Shown here in pieces: positions 50,590-60,143 of a stretch of 64,000 nucleotides of DNA. The DNA comes from Conchocele bisecta. Its lineage: Eukaryota > Mollusca > Bivalvia > Lucinida > Thyasiridae. How positions within the stretch are numbered: the first letter of the stretch is position 1; every line of letters starts with the position of its first letter. The translations under genes were made by a program, and so were the position numbers. Under the pieces are notes generated by a model. It worked only from the letters and a program-made list of their open reading frames with translations. It was not told the DNA's origin and did not search any database. Location: the NCBI GenBank assembly GCA_029237695.1, contig CM055265.1, forward strand, positions 81,152,447 to 81,216,446, in the 5' to 3' direction.

Positions 50590-51504
50590 TGATTTAATAA
50601 TGCACACACTGAGTACACAAGTGAAATTGTGACTTAGAACTTTTTAACACCAAGAAATTGACGTTTGACACTAACAAAAATATATGTTGGAGAGGCTAAT
50701 ATTGAGAGGCTAATATAAGAAATAGCCCAAATGTTGGCATTATCCAGAGACTCCATTTTCTCGGAGCCATCATAAATTGGCCACAATATAGGGCTCATAT
50801 TAAATAAGTATTTCCACCACCACCAGAACGTGCCATAATAAAAATTCATGACAATTTATAATACTCGGAGCTCACGCTCGAAATCAAAAAGTTTGATTGG
50901 CCAAAGTATAATTATGCTCAGAAAGTTATATAATCACAGGCTTTAAGTTTGACTTGAAAATCTGAACCAAAATATGGAATTACTATATTTCTTATCTGGA
51001 AGGCTGTGTTAGGTTAGCAAAATATTTGCACAAGTTTCCATTAGCTGTATAAAGTAGATTGTGATTTATTAATTTACCCCTGATCAATGTTGGGACCTGC
51101 GGTATCTTTGTACCAGATTTAGACTTCATGTATACATGAGATAATTAGCCTGTCGACACTCATAAATAACGCTTTAAGCATTTATTCAATCCCTTAGGCA
51201 AACATGGACAATTTAAAGTAATTAAAGAATTTGAAAATGAAATAAATTACAGGTACTTATCCGTGTGTAAGTAGTATTAATCTCCGAGAGATAAGTGACC
51301 AAACTGAAATCAAGGTGTTCTTCATAACAACGCTCATCGTAATTGTGTTTGCAGGTCGCCATATAGCAGGTGGTTTACAGGTAGATATTCTTCATATTCA
51401 TCATTTAATCTTCCATCTGTTTTACCTTTGTTGTATGCTGTCGCTTGTCTGATACATTTACTACTATGACTTGTACGTCTTCCTTTCCAGTGTCGATGTA
51501 TACG
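50590..51504. other. Low-repeat block, ~0.9 kb
   Basis: The longest stretch without a recognised repeat. No convincing frame. AGAGGCTAATATTGAGAGGCTAATAT is a short tandem at 50690. Confidence 0.35.
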
Positions 51505-52945
51505 TTACCTTCCTTTTACATACAACTTGTATCTTTATCTGACATTCATTGTATATAATTTCATCTGACATTCAATGTATATCTTCATTTTACATTCATT
51601 GTATATGTTAATTTTACATTCAGTGTGTATGTCATTTTACATTCAGTGTGTATTTTCATTTTACATTCAGTGTTTATCTTCATTTCATTTGACATCAAAT
51701 ACATAAGTTCCTTTTACAGCGACAACTACATTGTACCATGTCTGTCCTTGACATTCAGTTTATATCTTCATTTGACATTCAGTTTATTGTCACACCTGCT
51801 TTAGTAGAAGGCGCGACTATAGACACCGCTTTTTCCGTCGTCGTTCGCGTCGTCGTCTGAAATGTCAAAAGGTTTGTACAAGCTTGGTCATCATTGTATA
51901 GCTGTAATATTACTTAGCATTTAGAACACACTCATGCCGCCATTAACTTGACCTTGACCTTTTTTACCTTCTCATTTTTGCGGAAACTCTTAGCCATTAT
52001 TTTGCTTCAAAAAGTTAGTACAAGCTTCTTCATCATGGTTTAACATTAACGTTACTTGATGGTTTGCTTCAATGTTTGGACACTTAAGACATGTAAGCAT
52101 TTGGAACACACTCATGTCGCCATTAATATGATCTTGACCTTTTTTACCTTCACATTTTTGCGGAAAGACTTAGCCATATTTTTACGTCAAAAAGTTTGTA
52201 CAAGCTTCTTCATCATGGTATAACATTAATATTACTTAACAGATTGCTTCAATATTTGGACACTTGATACATGTGATCATTCGGAACACCCTCATGCTGC
52301 CATTAACATGACTTTGACCTTTTTTATCTTCACATTTTTGCGGAAACACTTAAGTAACCAATTTTTTGCGTCAAAAAGTTTTTACAAGTTTCTTCATCAT
52401 CTTACATGTATAACAAGTGTTACTTGATGGATTGCTTCAATGTTTGGACACTTGATACATGTAAGCATTTGCAACACACTCCTGCCGCCATTAACATGAT
52501 ATTGACCTTTTTTACCTTCACATTTTTGCGGAAACATTTAAACATTTTTTTGCGTCAAAAAGTTTGTACATGTACAAGTTTTTTCATCATCATATAACAT
52601 TAATAATACTTGATGATTGCTTCAGTATTTGGACACTTGATACATGTATTAAGCATTTGGAACTCACTCATGCCACCATTAACATGACCTTGACCTTTTT
52701 GACCTTGTGGAAGACTTAGCCATTTTTTTATGTCAAAACATTTCTTCAACCTTGACCTTTTTCGTGTTTTAAGCATGCACTTCTCTGACGGTTTTTGTGA
52801 TGCTTACTTTAGCACATGCCCATGATCATGTTACAGTCAAAAGCCTCCGCAGGCGCGACACCGCTTCCGTGGCGGAATTCTTGTATCTTCATTTAATATT
52901 CAGTTTATATCTTCTTCATTTGACATTAAGTTTATATCTTCATTC
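51505..52945 (+). repeat. ~24-33-bp minisatellite, interrupted
   Basis: TTTTACATTCAGTGTGTAT, TCATCTGACATTCAATGTAT and similar units run from about 51520 to 51786 and resume at 52884-52945 (TTCATTTAATATTCAGTTTA). The 1.1-kb gap is an HT3 insertion. Confidence 0.75.
51787..52883 (+). mobile_element. HT3 element inserted in minisatellite
   Basis: 5' TTGTCACACCTGCTTTAGTA, GAAGGCGCGACTATAGACAC and TTTCCGTCGTCGTTCGCGTC; five monomers marked by TTGACCTTTTT at about 51956, 52135, 52314, 52503 and 52691 (179-189 spacing); 3' end AGGCGCGACACCGCTTCCGT, a hairpin CCGCTTCCGTGGCGG, then AATTCTTG. GGCGCGAC occurs at both ends. Compare the HT1 3' hairpin followed by TCTTG. Confidence 0.7.
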
Positions 52946-53231
52946 ACTTTATTTCTTTGTCTCGGGTTCGTTCATTCCACAGAATGAGCAAATATAATGT
53001 GTTTTTCTTGAAAAAAAGATAGGGAGGACTTATTTTTGTTACATCATGACGATGTCGTAATTCGGTAATGTAATGCAATAGTAATGTATTTGGATTGAGA
53101 GAGATATATTGCAGCTGCATCAATGTCTGATAGAGCAACTTGTTATCGGTTAGCATGTATTCAGTCAATGCACAATTGGCTTCTTGATAACAAATAAATG
53201 AGTGTCACAATAATTTAATTTTCAACATATA

Positions 53232-53462
53232 TTTGCCGTGACCGGAGAAATGGGGCTTATGGGATTTGTGACCAGTCTAGCTGCTGATCAAATAGCACTC
53301 TTCTGTAGCCTGATAATGATCCATATTGCATGATGTGTCTCTTTCATTAATGGAATGGCGAACAATGCAGATCCTGATCAGAATGTGCGGATGCACAGTC
53401 TGATCTGGATCTACATTGGTCGCAAAACGCATAAGCCCCATTTCTCCAGTCACAGCTACATT
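53232..53462 (+). mobile_element. FB1, full length
   Basis: TTGCCGTGACCGGAGAAATG to CCATTTCTCCAGTCACAGCT, 231 bp. All landmarks present, including CAGAATGTGCGGATGCACAG. Good consensus copy. Confidence 0.85.
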
Positions 53463-53756
53463 TCTACCTGCAAGGAACATCTCTGTAGAAGAAAGCGGAA
53501 ATCAAACTGCCGCCCTGTGTTTCAAAGGTCATATAAAATCGTGGCTATGTATAGGTCGTCAGTTTGATTGCCATACATGAATATTTACATTGTTTTATGT
53601 CTTATCAGTGTATTCGTGTTTGAAATAGAAATCTATAAGCCATGTGCTATCGAGAGAATGTACCTATAAAACATAATTACTACACTTGGGGGAGGCCCTG
53701 TATGAAGGTGTCCTGTAGTGGTAGTCTTTGCTGCTTTGTCGGATTTTGCGATGTGC

Positions 53757-53888
53757 TTATCAGGGGCGGATCCAGATTTTTTTTTTGGGGGGGGGGGTGT
53801 CCTAATTTCGAGCTCCATGGAGTGGGGCGAGTATGCGAGGGGGATCCAGGGGCATGCCCCCTCCTCCCCCTCGAAGAAAATTGAGATC
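53757..53888. mobile_element. CAGGGGCGGATCCAG end, partial
   Basis: CAGGGGCGGATCCAG at 53761 is a terminus common in invertebrate hAT-type MITEs, followed by a T run and a G run. A matching inverted end was not found; GGGGGATCCAGGGGCATGCC at 53838 may be an internal or rearranged remnant. Confidence 0.45.
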
Positions 53889-54400
53889 TATAGTCTGTTT
53901 CACAAAAGCTGCCCAAATTTTACGGCCATATAAACAATTCAAAAACCATATTTTTTTTGATAATATTAAATTAAAGGAAAATTTCAGAATGAGCTTTCTT
54001 TTTATTTCGTGAAATTTGGTCAAATATTGATTTTATTGCGAAAACAAAATTTCCCCATGGAAATTTTGTTTAGAATTTCAGAAATACTGGACCGATTTTT
54101 AAAATGTAACTTTTGTTTTCTTAGTTAGATCATTTCCAAGCTATCTAGCTAGGTTTCGGAGTCAATTTCCAAAAAATTTGACTCCTCCCACAAGTCCTCT
54201 ACCTCTAATTCCCCCCATGTTAAATTCCCATAGAGAAATCAATTTTTCGTTATAAAATCAATATTTGACCAAATTTCACGAAATAAAAAGAAGGCTCATT
54301 CTTAAATTTTCCTTTAATTTAATATTATCGAAAAAAAATATTGTTTTTGAATTGTCTATATAGTCGTAAAATTTGGGCAGCTTTCGTGAAACAGACAGTA
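53889..54400. repeat. ~150-bp-arm inverted repeat
   Basis: Left arm TATAGTCTGTTTCACAAAAG to GGTCAAATATTGATTTTAT and right arm ATAAAATCAATATTTGACCA to GTGAAACAGACAGTA pair almost throughout; the spacer is about 190 bp. AACAAAATTTCCCCATGGAA / ATTTTGTTT is a smaller hairpin at the arm's inner edge. Confidence 0.85.
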
Positions 54401-54462
54401 GATGTCCAGAAATGCACTTGTGTTTTACTCCATAATCACATTTGTATCATGACTAATCACAT

Positions 54463-54821
54463 ATGTGGCTGTGACTGGAGAAATGGGGCTCATGGGATTT
54501 GTGACCAGTGTAGCTCCTGATGAAATAACACACTCCTATAGCGAGATAATGATCTGTATTACTTGTTAGAAGCATGAGGGGTGTTTCATTGATGGAATCT
54601 TTAAAACATTGTATTTCCATCCTACTGGTCTGTCGGGTGAGACTTTTTAAACTTTGGTCACATCTCTATATGGCCTTAGCTGTTGCTGGGACGTTAAACC
54701 CATTCACTTTGATGGAATGGTGAACAGTGCAGATCCTAATCCGACTGTGCGAATGCACAGGCTGATGTAGATCTACACCAGTCACAAAACCCATAGGCTC
54801 CATTTCTCCAGTCACAGCCAC
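54463..54821 (+). mobile_element. FB1, split by a truncated SINE
   Basis: TATGTGGCTGTGACTGGAGA to GTTTCATTGATGGAAT, then after the SINE GGTGAACAGTGCAGATCCTA to CCATTTCTCCAGTCACAGCC. TTGATGGAAT is present on both sides of the insert. Confidence 0.85.
54599..54708 (+). mobile_element. SINE-a 3' fragment, 10-bp TSD
   Basis: 5'-truncated SINE-a: TTTCCATCCTACTGGTCTGT, CATCTCTATATGGCCTTAGC, TGTTGCTGGGACGTTAAACC and CATTCAC. Flanked by TTGATGGAAT at 54589-54598 and 54709-54718. Confidence 0.85.
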
Positions 54822-55783
54822 AGGTGGAAGACTCGGACCTATGACACCAAAAAAATCCCATTACCCCACCCACTTGGTCTCGTACACTACCATCTTCTAT
54901 TTATAGAAGATGGTAGTGTACGAGACCAAGTTGGTGGGGTAATGGGATTTTTTTAATAGGCATCTTTTTGGTGTCATAGGTCCGAGTCTTCCACCTGTGG
55001 TCACAGCCACATACGTGTGTTATTCCTAGAGCACTTGTGTGTTGCAGGATCTTGCGCCAAGTTGACATCGATGTGACAGAGAGGGAACCATCAGCTAACA
55101 GGGGGAGATAATCTGGAGTAGAAGTTGTGTCGGCATGTCCAAGCCAGTGTAACATACAACGTAGGCTCGGCAGGGCGATATTTGATACCAGGTAGGCCAG
55201 CATCCTGGTACAGTGGAACCTCTCCGGACCGGACCCCAAGCAAACACCTGTGATCTTGTGTTTGATGAGTTTCTTGGTCATTTATCTCGGGTGATAATGT
55301 CTGTTCATGATCGCGGGCCCTGTGCAGGCACCGGGGCGGGATCAACTGATCCTGAGAATAGTGCTGCAGTAGCCATTGCTTGTCGTAAAAGGCGACTAAA
55401 CTGGCTTAACGATTGGGTTCATACTTTCCGGAACCCACTATACCGGATTTGGCCCTCATGTACATTTTTGGCTTTCTTGTATGCGAGAGTTGAGTCGGGC
55501 TATGCCCCATATATAAAAGTAAGATTAGCGCTAATCCTATTACTTTTAGGGGATGGGATAAATGATGCTGGTGTGGCGAGGGCCTGGCACCAGATCAGGT
55601 TGTTCTAATTTCAGGACTGAATATATATTTTGATTGTAAATATTGAGTTCTGAAGTTGGGATTTACCCCCCTTGGACAGGTGGATATGGGACTCGACCCC
55701 ATTGACCCGTCTGCGTGTAGACTCCCTGAGGCTTGTACCTCTATGTCAGAAAAGCGGACGTTAAACCCTATTCACTCACTCAC
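54812..55783 (+). repeat. 972-bp tandem duplication, unit 1
   Basis: Unit 1 starts TCACAGCCACAGGTGGAAGA and ends in the SINE-b tail TATTCACTCACTCAC. It contains, in order, a palindromic MITE (54821-55000), low-copy sequence with ACTCCAGATTATCT on the minus strand, the left end of a TA1 (CAGTGGAACCTCTCC at 55211), and a SINE-b (55315-55783). Frames of 84-131 codons are by-products and appear twice. Confidence 0.95.
54821..55000. mobile_element. Palindromic MITE, ~80-bp arms, copy 1
   Basis: ACAGGTGGAAGACTCGGACC through ACTACCATCTTCTATTTATA and back to TCCGAGTCTTCCACCTGT. Nearly perfect, about 180 bp. GTCACAGCCAC lies on each side (54811-54821, 55000-55010), a possible target duplication. Copy 2 is at 55793-55972. 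Confidence 0.85.
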
Positions 55784-56756
55784 TCACAGCCACAGGTGGA
55801 AGACTCGGACCTATGACACCAAAAAAATCCCATTACCCCACCCACTTGGTCTCGTACACTACCATCTTCTATTTATAGAAGATGGTAGTGTACGAGACCA
55901 AGTTGGTGGGGTAATGGGATTTTTTTAATAGGCATCTTTTTGGTGTCATAGGTCCGAGTCTTCCACCTGTGGTCACAGCCACATACGTGTGTTATTCCTA
56001 GAGCACTTGTGTGTTGCAGGATCTTGCGCCAAGTTGACATCGATGTGACAGAGAGGGAACCATCAGCTAACAGGGGGAGATAATCTGGAGTAGAAGTTGT
56101 GTCGGCATGTCCAAGCCAGTGTAACATACAACGTAGGCTCGGCAGGGCGATATTTGATACCAGGTAGGCCAGCATCCTGGTACAGTGGAACCTCTCCGGA
56201 CCGGACCCCAAGCAAACACCTGTGATCTTGTGTTTGATGAGTTTCTTGGTCATTTATCTCGGGTGATAATGTCTGTTCATGATCGCGAGCCCTGTGCAGG
56301 CACCGGGGCGGGATCAACTGATCCTGAGAATAGTGCTGCAGTAGCCATTGCTTGTTGTAAAAGGCGACTAAACTGGCTTAACGATTGGGTTCATACTTTC
56401 CGGAACCCACTATACCGGATTTGGCCCTCATGTACATTTTTGGCTTTCTTGTATGTGAGAGTTGAGTCGGGCTATGCCCCATATATAAAAGTAAGATTAG
56501 CGCTAATCCTATTACTTTTAGGGGATGGGATAAATGATGCTGGTGTGGCGAGGGCCTGGCACCAGATCAGGTTGTTCTAATTTCAGGACTGAATATATAT
56601 TTTGATTGTAAATATTGAGTTCTGAAGTTGGGATTTACCCCCCTCGGACAGGTGGATACGGGACACGACCCCGTTGACCCGTCTGCGTGTAGACTCCCTG
56701 AGGCTTGTACCTCTATGTCAGAAAAGCGGACGTTAAAACCCTATTCACTCACTCAC
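55784..56756 (+). repeat. 972-bp tandem duplication, unit 2
   Basis: Matches unit 1 base for base with only a handful of substitutions (for example CGCGGGCC / CGCGAGCC, TTGTCGTA / TTGTTGTA, TATGCGAG / TATGTGAG, CCCCTTGG / CCCCTCGG) and a one-base insertion near the end. About 99% identical by eye, so recent or allelic in origin. Confidence 0.95.
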
Positions 56757-56876
56757 TGTTCATGATCGCATAGCACACAACTATGACTCGGAGTGATCAA
56801 ATACCTGATTTACAGTGAAACCTCTAACCGGGACATGGGGACCTCCCATGGTGTCCGGTTTAGAGAGGTTTCGCTG
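56183..56876. mobile_element. TA1 element carrying a SINE-b
   Basis: Left end CAGTGGAACCTCTCCGGACC, right terminal hairpin CAGTGAAACCTCTAACCGGG / GTGTCCGGTTTAGAGAGGTT ending TCGCTG; TA on both sides. The non-SINE parts (CATTTATCTCGGGTGATAAT, TGTTCATGATCGCATAGCAC, ACTATGACTCGGAGTGATCA) match the spacer of 21413-21610 on the opposite strand. Confidence 0.8.
56287..56756 (+). mobile_element. SINE-b, full length, 13-bp TSD
   Basis: From GAGCCCTGTGCAGGCACC to the (CACT)n tail; TGTTCATGATCGC flanks it at 56274-56286 and 56757-56769. Body: GTAAAAGGCGACTAAACTGG, GATTGGGTTCATACTTTCCG (possible B box), GGATTTGGCCCTCATGTACA, AGTAAGATTAGCGCTAATCC, GTACCTCTATGTCAGAAAAG. Defines both ends of SINE-b. The unit-1 copy is 55315-55783. 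Confidence 0.85.
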
Positions 56877-56929
56877 TACAGTTACGCCTGTAATGTAAAC
56901 CCAGCAAACATAGTGTGCTTTAACCCATT

Positions 56930-57037
56930 ACACTCGAAATACACCTTTACGGGTATGAAATATTTTAAATGAATATTTAATTTTTTTTATTTCTCAATGA
57001 AAGTATATGTTGTGACCACTCATTTGAACCGTCAAAA
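56930..57037 (+). mobile_element. T4, left half only
   Basis: TTAACCCATTACACTCGAAA, TTTATTTCTCAATGAAAGTA, TATGTTGTGACCACTCATTT, GAACCGTC. It stops at the hairpin turn, where the T2 stack begins. Confidence 0.75.
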
Positions 57038-57103
57038 TTAACCCTTTCACCCCTAAGCAACTGGAAAGTATTTTCTTGTTTTAAGTTTGCAACCAATCCA
57101 ATG

Positions 57104-57324
57104 CAGGCCCATAGCCAGGGGGGGTCGGAGCGGTCGGACGACCCCCCCGTCCAGCCTCGAGGTTCACTTTTTTAGCCTTGAGGTCCACTTTTTTAGACCC
57201 CCATAGATACTTCAGACCCCTTGAGCCTTCGAAATGACCCCCCCTTCAAACAGGTAGATACTTCAGACCCATTGAGCCTTCGAAACGACCCCCCCCCCTT
57301 CAAACAGGTCTGGCTACGGGCCTG
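57104..57324. mobile_element. O1 element, TSD CAATG
   Basis: CAGGCCCATAGCCAGG and CTGGCTACGGGCCTG ends; CAATG on each side. It contains a ~60-bp internal tandem (CAAACAGGTAGATACTTCAG, then CAAACAGGTCTGG). Same GGTCCACTTTTTTAG interior as 20626. Confidence 0.8.
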
Positions 57325-57480
57325 CAATGGTCATAAAATTATTTTCAGACTAGTCCATTTATGAAAAGGGATAGTTATTGTTTTCAAAAACACGGAAATT
57401 ACTTGCAAAAAGTGCAGATCCGATGAGACGGCTTGTCGCGAGCCGGCTCATCTGGATCTACACTGTTTGCCAGCACCAAT

Positions 57481-57697
57481 ATACAGGGACCCATTTCACT
57501 AAACTTTGTACAACTAAGAAGTGCGAAATTGAAATCCTCAATAACATTTGTTCTGACAGGCGATTTTGGACAATCTTTTATGAATGTGCTACATTTAATG
57601 GTAGCATTAGAGAAACACGATATTGTGGGAAGTACATTCATAGAAATCTTCGTACGAACATTTTTATCGTACAAAGTTTAGTGAAACTTGCTCCAGG
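57481..57697. mobile_element. FB2 variant
   Basis: GGGACCCATTTCACTAAACT to AAGTTTAGTGAAACTTGCTC. The centre (CCTCAATAACATTTGTTCTG, TGGTAGCATTAGAGAAACAC) differs from the 16.8- and 21.7-kb copies. Confidence 0.7.
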
Positions 57698-57698
57698 G

Positions 57699-58003
57699 GC
57701 CTATTTCATCAACATTGCAAAGTATACTTTACTAGCAAAGTATACTTTGAGGGAGTAATCATTTATTTTTCCTGAAATGCATTATTTATTATAGAACTAA
57801 CAAATGCATATATTTCATGATTAAAAGTATGCAGAATTATTATACTGAATTTATTACATTATCACAGCCATTAAATGGCTGTGATAATGTAATAAATTCA
57901 GTATAATAAAAATTAATAAATTTAAAAAAAAAATGAAAATTTCTCCCTCAAAGTATACTTTGCTACTAAAGTATACTTTGCAATGTTGATGAAATAGGCT
58001 ACT
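57699..58003. mobile_element. FB3, full length
   Basis: GGGGCCTATTTCATCAACAT to TGTTGATGAAATAGGCTAC; paired CAAAGTATACTTT motifs near both ends; central perfect palindrome ACAGCCATTAAATGGCTGT with TGATAATGTAATAAATTCAG arms. It abuts FB2. Confidence 0.88.
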
Positions 58004-58060
58004 GGTTTCCCACAACAAAGAGTGTCCCAATGTTACTGGTCTGTGTTGAAAAGGTTCAAC

Positions 58061-58450
58061 ACACAGGGTTTATGCTAGTGAGCTGCTGGTATTTTCCAAC
58101 CTTCTGTATAATTTGTTCCGCCATTAGCACACCATTTCGGAGACTACAGTTTAGTTAAACCATATTAGTGAACCAGACGAGGTAATGATATGATTAGTAA
58201 GCCACACTATCTATGTATAAAACTTTAAAATTTAGGTCAGTTCACTTTATTGCTAATTTTGCCGACAAAATTTGACGCACTGCAGATTAGAGCTCTCCCG
58301 TCAAGTAAGCATTTAGCCGAGTACATTCAACATAAAAGTATGGGCACAATAGATTGTCATTTTCATCCCGTGGGCATTCAATTGTTGAAACAGTAGATGT
58401 TTTGTTTTTATTTTTGGTTGGGTGTTTGGGATCATGTGATGGTAAGTTTA
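58061..58450. other. Nothing recognised
   Basis: No gene or repeat seen. Confidence 0.3.
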
Positions 58451-58454
58451 ATGT

Positions 58455-58675
58455 TGCGTTTCATCCTTGCCGGAATCCCGATATCACAGGTTTAGCCCTC
58501 AGATACAATTTTGACTTCCTTGCTACTTGAAAGTAGAATCCGGTTATACCCATTATAAAAGTAGTAAGATCAGTACCAATCATATTACTTTTAGGGTGTG
58601 GGTTTAAGTAACTCTGGTGTGGTGAGGACCTGGCACCAGGTCGGGTTATTCTAATTTCAGGGCTGATTATGCAGT
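58455..58675 (+). mobile_element. SINE-b, middle part
   Basis: GGAATCCCGATATCACAGGT, GTTATACCCATTATAAAAGT, GTAGTAAGATCAGTACCAAT, GGTGAGGACCTGGCACCAGG, ATTCTAATTTCAGGGCTGAT. A worn FB1 start (TGACTGCAGAAATGTAGCTT) follows. Confidence 0.7.
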
Positions 58676-58772
58676 TTACGACAAATTACGACTTTGACTG
58701 CAGAAATGTAGCTTATGGTATTTGTGATCTGCTTGGGGTCTCTTGCAATAAGTTAACCATCACTACTATAAG

Positions 58773-58915
58773 GTTAGACCATGTCCAGCCATGGGTAAGC
58801 GTTGGCCGTGGCATGAGGGAAATGTTTGAACCCCAAGGCCGTAGGCCGCGGGTTCAAACAGTACCCGAGTGATAGGCAAACGTTTAACTACGGCTGGACA
58901 TGGTCGAACGTTATT
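58773..58915. repeat. Palindrome with tRNA-like box
   Basis: GGTTAGACCATGTCCAGCCA faces GGCTGGACATGGTCGAACG. The centre is GTTTGAACCCCAAGGCCGTA / GGCCGCGGGTTCAAAC, in which GGGTTCAAAC resembles a Pol III B box on each strand. Confidence 0.7.
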
Positions 58916-59433
58916 GTTACATTTCTGTTAGAAAATATCAATTTGAGCATATATGCAGTACATTCTGTACTTTGATAACCTGTTCATTTCAAACAGCTGA
59001 TTTACACAACAGTACATATTCAGGGCCGCAGTACATGTCACATGATGCAGAACTGGTCTGGTGACGTAATGGCGCGTTCTAGTAACGTCATGAGACACAT
59101 GCATTACGTAGGTGTTGGTTTGGCCCCAGAATGAGCATTGTCTATAGCCATAGTCAAACAGCACATGCTGTATGTTTGAACATGGCTGTGAGTGGTGTCG
59201 AACAACGGCAGTCATGTAACAATATTTGTTACAACCTTGATTTGTGTTTCAGTAATAGGACTGTCCCTGATCAGACAGTAGCCCCTGAGAATTCAATAAT
59301 CTTCAAAAATATTGAAAATGTTACTCGTAGCAAATGTACTTGAAATATATGTGGAGCAAATCAATTATTAAAAGATTGTCCATGTTTCAGTTTATCATTT
59401 GACAGGTCCATTAGGCATATTCATATTTATTAC
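58916..59433. other. Unassigned, CRE-type motifs
   Basis: GTGACGTAATG (59061) and AACGTCATG (59085) with GCATTACGTAGG nearby. No gene recognised. Confidence 0.3.
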
Positions 59434-59662
59434 TTAACCCATTTTATGCTGAGGATATACCATTTTGTTTGTGGAAAATCTAAATATTTTCTTTATTTGT
59501 GTTTAGAAGTATATGTCGTGACCACCATTTGAACCGTCTCATCGAGACGGTTCAAATAAGTGGTCACAACATATACTTTCATTGAGAAATAACAAATATA
59601 AAAATAAAATAGTTAAAAAATATTCATACACGTAGAGGTGTATTCCGCATGTGATGGGTTAA
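59434..59662 (+). mobile_element. T4, complete
   Basis: TTAACCCATTTTATGCTGAG to GCATGTGATGGGTTAA, 229 bp. Hairpin ATTTGAACCGTCTCATCGAG / ACGGTTCAAATAAGTGGTCA; right flank CTTTCATTGAGAAATAACAA; GAGGTGTATTCC mirrors ACACCTTTACGGG of the 56930 copy. Confidence 0.85.
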
Positions 59663-59913
59663 AATTGTCTTTCACAGTGTCGTATCACAGTGTATTAAAG
59701 ATCATAATACACTAGTGTATTAAATATGTAACTGAGATTGCTACAGAAAACATGTTAAGGTGATCATTACAGGTTCAGTGTATGATGCTGTACCTATGAA
59801 TTAATAAATTTGAACATTTATTTTTATTTAATATGGTATTTGTTATAAACTTGTTGATTAATTTAATAAGAAACCTGGCATAGCCTTGTTCCTTATGAAA
59901 TCAGTAATCTTGT

Positions 59914-60143
59914 TTAACCCTTTCCCTGATAGAAATGACTTTTCACGCCTCTGCAGAAGATGTCTTTTGAAAACATTGTGGCAAAAGGAGAAATTGCTTG
60001 TAACAAGCAATTTCTCCTTTTCCCACAATGTTTTCTACTCTATCAGATAATTTAACCATCAATTTCACCCAGCATTTGATTCTTTTATTCAGATGTTTTC
60101 GATTTGGAAGAGTCGAAATATCGCAAAACAGGGAAAGGGTTAA
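59914..60143 (+). mobile_element. T5, complete
   Basis: TTAACCCTTTCCCTGATAGA to AAAACAGGGAAAGGGTTAA, 230 bp. Hairpin AACATTGTGGCAAAAGGAGA / GTAACAAGCAATTTCTCCTT, CTCATCAGATAA-like CTATCAGATAATTTAACC inside. Only copy seen in the window. Confidence 0.8.

Larger units (their letters stand above)
57038..58060 (+). mobile_element. T2 copy holding O1, FB2 and FB3
   Basis: T2 pieces: TTAACCCTTTCACCCCTAAG to CCAATCCAATG; CAATGGTCATAAAATTATTT to CAGCACCAATATACAG; and GGTCTGTGTTGAAAAGGTTC at the far end. Taking out the inserts gives the normal T2 order. Confidence 0.75.

Noticed and set aside
53680..54023. Glycine/proline-rich frames on both strands
   Set aside because: Produced by the G run of a MITE end; low complexity.
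54901..56580. Twin 126- and 131-codon frames on both strands that look like a duplicated gene pair
   Set aside because: They cross a palindromic MITE, a TA1 end and a SINE and are copied only because the 972-bp block is duplicated.
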